Source: Mycobacterium sp. D16Q14 (GTDB lineage: Bacteria; Actinomycetota; Actinomycetes; Mycobacteriales; Mycobacteriaceae). From it: a DNA stretch of 64,000 nt. The stretch is from positions 1-64,000 of the forward strand of contig MAEX01000005.1 of the NCBI GenBank assembly GCA_002013415.1, written 5' to 3'. Every line of letters starts with the position of its first letter. Within the stretch, counting starts at the first letter, position 1. The notes under the pieces were generated by a model. The model saw only the letters and a program-made list of their open reading frames with translations. It was not told the origin of the DNA and did not search any database. Shown one piece after another: positions 62,216 through 64,000 of this stretch. A program made the position numbers and the translations under genes.

Positions 62216-63109
62216 ATGGACGTGCGTCGCCTGCGGATTCTGCGTGAGTTTGCCGATCGCGGCTCCGTCGGCGAAGTCGCCGATGCGATGAGGCTCACCC
62301 CTTCGGCGGTATCGCAGCAGCTGAAGGTCTTGGCCCGCGAGGCGGGCGTGCCGTTGTTGCGGCAGGACGGGCGGGGCATTGCGCTGACGGAGGCTGGCCG
62401 CGCGCTGGTGCTGCGCGCCGACGAGGTGATTGCCGCCGTCGACCGGGCGGCGGAGGAGATGGTGGCCTACCGGGAGGGGACACAACCGGTCGTGCGGATC
62501 GCATCGTTCCCCTCCGGTGGGAGTCTGCTGCTGCCCAGGCTCGTCGCCGCCGTCGAGGGTGTGGTGGATGTGCGGCCGGGCGACGAGGACGTGACGTACA
62601 GCGAGGCCCCCGGGCTGCTGACCGAGTACGACATCGTTGTCACGCACCGGGACGAGCGGGCTGCCGCCCTGCGGTCCGCGCGGGTGTGGTCGATGACGCT
62701 CATGCGAGAGCCGATCGATCTCCTGGTGCACAACGATCACCCGTTGGCGGGGCGTGGCTCGGTGACGCCGGGTGAGCTGGCGGACGAGACCTGGATCAGT
62801 GTCCCCGAGGGGTTCCCGGTGGACGATGTTCTGGTTTCACTCGGGGTATCGGCGGGCATTCGGCCCCGAGTCCGGTTCCGGTTCAAGGATTTCCAGATTG
62901 TCGAAGACATGGTGGCCCACGGACATGGCATCGCATTGATGCCGCGATACGTGAGCCGGAGCCCGCGGGTGGCGCGACTGGTTATCCGTGAGGTCCGAGC
63001 GGGGCGGCTGTACGAGGTGCTGGCCCGTCCCGGTGCCCAGCACCGACCGGCGATTGCCGCGGCCATCCGGGGGTTGCAGGATGCTGCAGCGGTACTGGAA
63101 TCCCAGTAG
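62216..63109 (+). CDS. LysR-family transcriptional regulator
   Basis: A 297-aa regulator with an N-terminal wHTH (LRILREFADRGSVGEVADAM, LTPSAVSQQLKVLAREAG) and a C-terminal type-2 periplasmic-binding fold for the inducer. It is divergent from the EamA transporter with a palindrome between them. The inducer is unknown, likely the transported compound. Confidence 0.9.
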   Translation: MDVRRLRILREFADRGSVGEVADAMRLTPSAVSQQLKVLAREAGVPLLRQDGRGIALTEAGRALVLRADEVIAAVDRAAEEMVAYREGTQPVVRIASFPSGGSLLLPRLVAAVEGVVDVRPGDEDVTYSEAPGLLTEYDIVVTHRDERAAALRSARVWSMTLMREPIDLLVHNDHPLAGRGSVTPGELADETWISVPEGFPVDDVLVSLGVSAGIRPRVRFRFKDFQIVEDMVAHGHGIALMPRYVSRSPRVARLVIREVRAGRLYEVLARPGAQHRPAIAAAIRGLQDAAAVLESQ

Positions 63110-63112
63110 CCG

Positions 63113-63967
63113 CTAGGACGAGTGCTCGGCGATGTGTTCGAGGACCAGGGCCGCCGTTTCGTTGGGCCGCTCCTCGGCGATCCAATGGGACACGCCTTCG
63201 AAGACCTCGAAACGGTAGGGCGCCTTAACGTATTTCTGGTTGAGGTTGGCGGCCGCACGAGTCACCGCGGAGTCCTCGTCGCTCCAGATGAACAGGGTGG
63301 GCACCCGTACGGACCGCGCCGGTGACCGCAGCGAATACCGCATCGCCCGATACCAATTCACCGTTGCGGTGGTGGCTCCGGGTTCGCTGAACAGCTCCCT
63401 GATGCGCTCGGCGAGCCGGTCGGAGACCTTCATCCACTTCTGGCCGAACTTTTGGAACGCTTCCTTGTCGTTGAAGCTGAACAGCCATTCGGGAAGTCGT
63501 GGAATCTGGAACAGCAGCATGTACCAGGAATGCAGGATCTGGCCGCGAGGCATGGCATCCCGGAAAGCGCGCGGGTGTGGGACGGACAGCACGGACGCGG
63601 TGTGCACTCGCTCGCCGTGATTTCCTGCCAGCTGCCAGGCCACCGCGGCACCCCAGTCATGGGCCAGCACATGGAATGTGGAAACTCCGGCCTGGTCGGC
63701 GAGCGCCAGGATGTCGCCCGAGAGCTTGTCCAGGGCGTAGTTGTGGACGCCGATCGGGCGGGCGCCGGGGGAGTAGCCCCGCTGATCGGGTGCCAGCACC
63801 CGAAATCCGGCGTCCGTCAGCTTCGGAATGATCTCCGACCACATGGTCGCCCGCTCGGGAAAACCATGCAACGCAACGATCACCGGTCCGGCGATGGGAC
63901 CTTCGTCGATGACGTCGAAGGTCAGGCCGTCATGGGTGAACGTGGACAGACGTGTCGCGGCGCTCAT
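63113..63967 (-). CDS. alpha/beta hydrolase, epoxide-hydrolase-like
   Basis: A 284-aa alpha/beta hydrolase. The oxyanion motif is HGFPE, the nucleophile is Asp104 in LAHDWGA (Asp, not Ser, points to an epoxide hydrolase or dehalogenase), the acid is in IWSDED and the His in GVSHWIAEE. Its ATG overlaps the stop of the gene entering from the right edge. Mtb has several such Eph proteins; I cannot say which one this matches. Confidence 0.87.
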   Translation of the reverse strand: MSAATRLSTFTHDGLTFDVIDEGPIAGPVIVALHGFPERATMWSEIIPKLTDAGFRVLAPDQRGYSPGARPIGVHNYALDKLSGDILALADQAGVSTFHVLAHDWGAAVAWQLAGNHGERVHTASVLSVPHPRAFRDAMPRGQILHSWYMLLFQIPRLPEWLFSFNDKEAFQKFGQKWMKVSDRLAERIRELFSEPGATTATVNWYRAMRYSLRSPARSVRVPTLFIWSDEDSAVTRAAANLNQKYVKAPYRFEVFEGVSHWIAEERPNETAALVLEHIAEHSS

Positions 63968-64000
63968 CGGACCGCGAGTTTCTCACCGGCCTTCAGGTAC
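63964..64000 (-). CDS. partial CDS, C-terminus only
   Basis: The last eleven residues (YLKAGEKLAVR) and TGA of a minus-strand gene that begins beyond the window. The stop overlaps the hydrolase start (ATGA), which indicates an operon. It is too short to assign. Confidence 0.5.
   Translation of the reverse strand, partial: YLKAGEKLAVR

Overview
The window is high-GC chromosomal DNA from a rapidly growing mycobacterium. GroEL2/Hsp65, PhoP, PhoR, EsxG, EsxH and the cholesterol genes are all typically mycobacterial. The C-terminus of GroEL2, the single-module isonitrile NRPS and the overall gene mix suggest a Mycobacteroides (abscessus/chelonae group) species. Species assignment is inference, because no search could be run. 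Comparisons with M. tuberculosis (Mtb) genes are from memory.

Region 1 (1-15018) is a KstR-type cholesterol catabolism cluster. The forward operon cyp125-fadE28-fadE29-chsH2-chsH1-ltp2 oxidises and removes the sterol side chain. A reverse pair, kstD-hsd4B, and a forward run of a KstD-like flavoprotein plus hsaE-hsaG-hsaF cover ring dehydrogenation and the final meta-cleavage products. AAC-N2-GTT operators sit before cyp125 and at the kstD start. An Ami1-type amidase and a frameshifted membrane gene are wedged between ltp2 and hsd4B.

Region 2 (15019-26865) has two tandem EspI-like proteins (long Pro/Ala-rich N-terminus, MinD/ParA-like ATPase C-terminus) with a small gene between them. Convergent to these is a complete Mrp Na+/H+ antiporter operon with an MrpA-MrpB fusion.

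Region 3 (26946-43138) follows the Mtb Rv0435c-Rv0440 order: AAA ATPase, pssA, psd, moeA2, an SDR, then groEL2. It is interrupted by an accessory block with HAD phosphatase, VOC protein, MspA-type porin and secreted partner, cupin, helicase, second SDR with divergent TetR, lipoprotein and a decayed monooxygenase. groEL2 is preceded by two tandem CIRCE operators and followed by a strong hairpin terminator.

Region 4 (43141-57044) is the most interesting. A tightly overlapping operon (Rv0097-type Fe/2OG oxidase, FcoT, FadD10, ACP, single-module C-A-T-R NRPS) matches isonitrile lipopeptide biosynthesis. It is followed at once by a PE protein, an EsxG/EsxH pair of ESX-3 type, a small HMA metal-binding protein, a divergent methyltransferase, the PPE1 orthologue, an FAD protein and a DUF202 protein. 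No ESX secretion machinery is in the window. The arrangement suggests a metal-acquisition module that joins metallophore synthesis to dedicated ESX-3-type substrates.

Region 5 (57119-64000) has tRNA-Thr(TGT), a small HNH protein, a gene with nine exact decapeptide repeats, phoP-phoR with a PhoP box, a HIT protein, an EamA transporter divergent from a LysR regulator, an epoxide-hydrolase-like protein and the tail of one more gene at the edge. No rRNA gene, CRISPR array, insertion sequence or prophage was seen.
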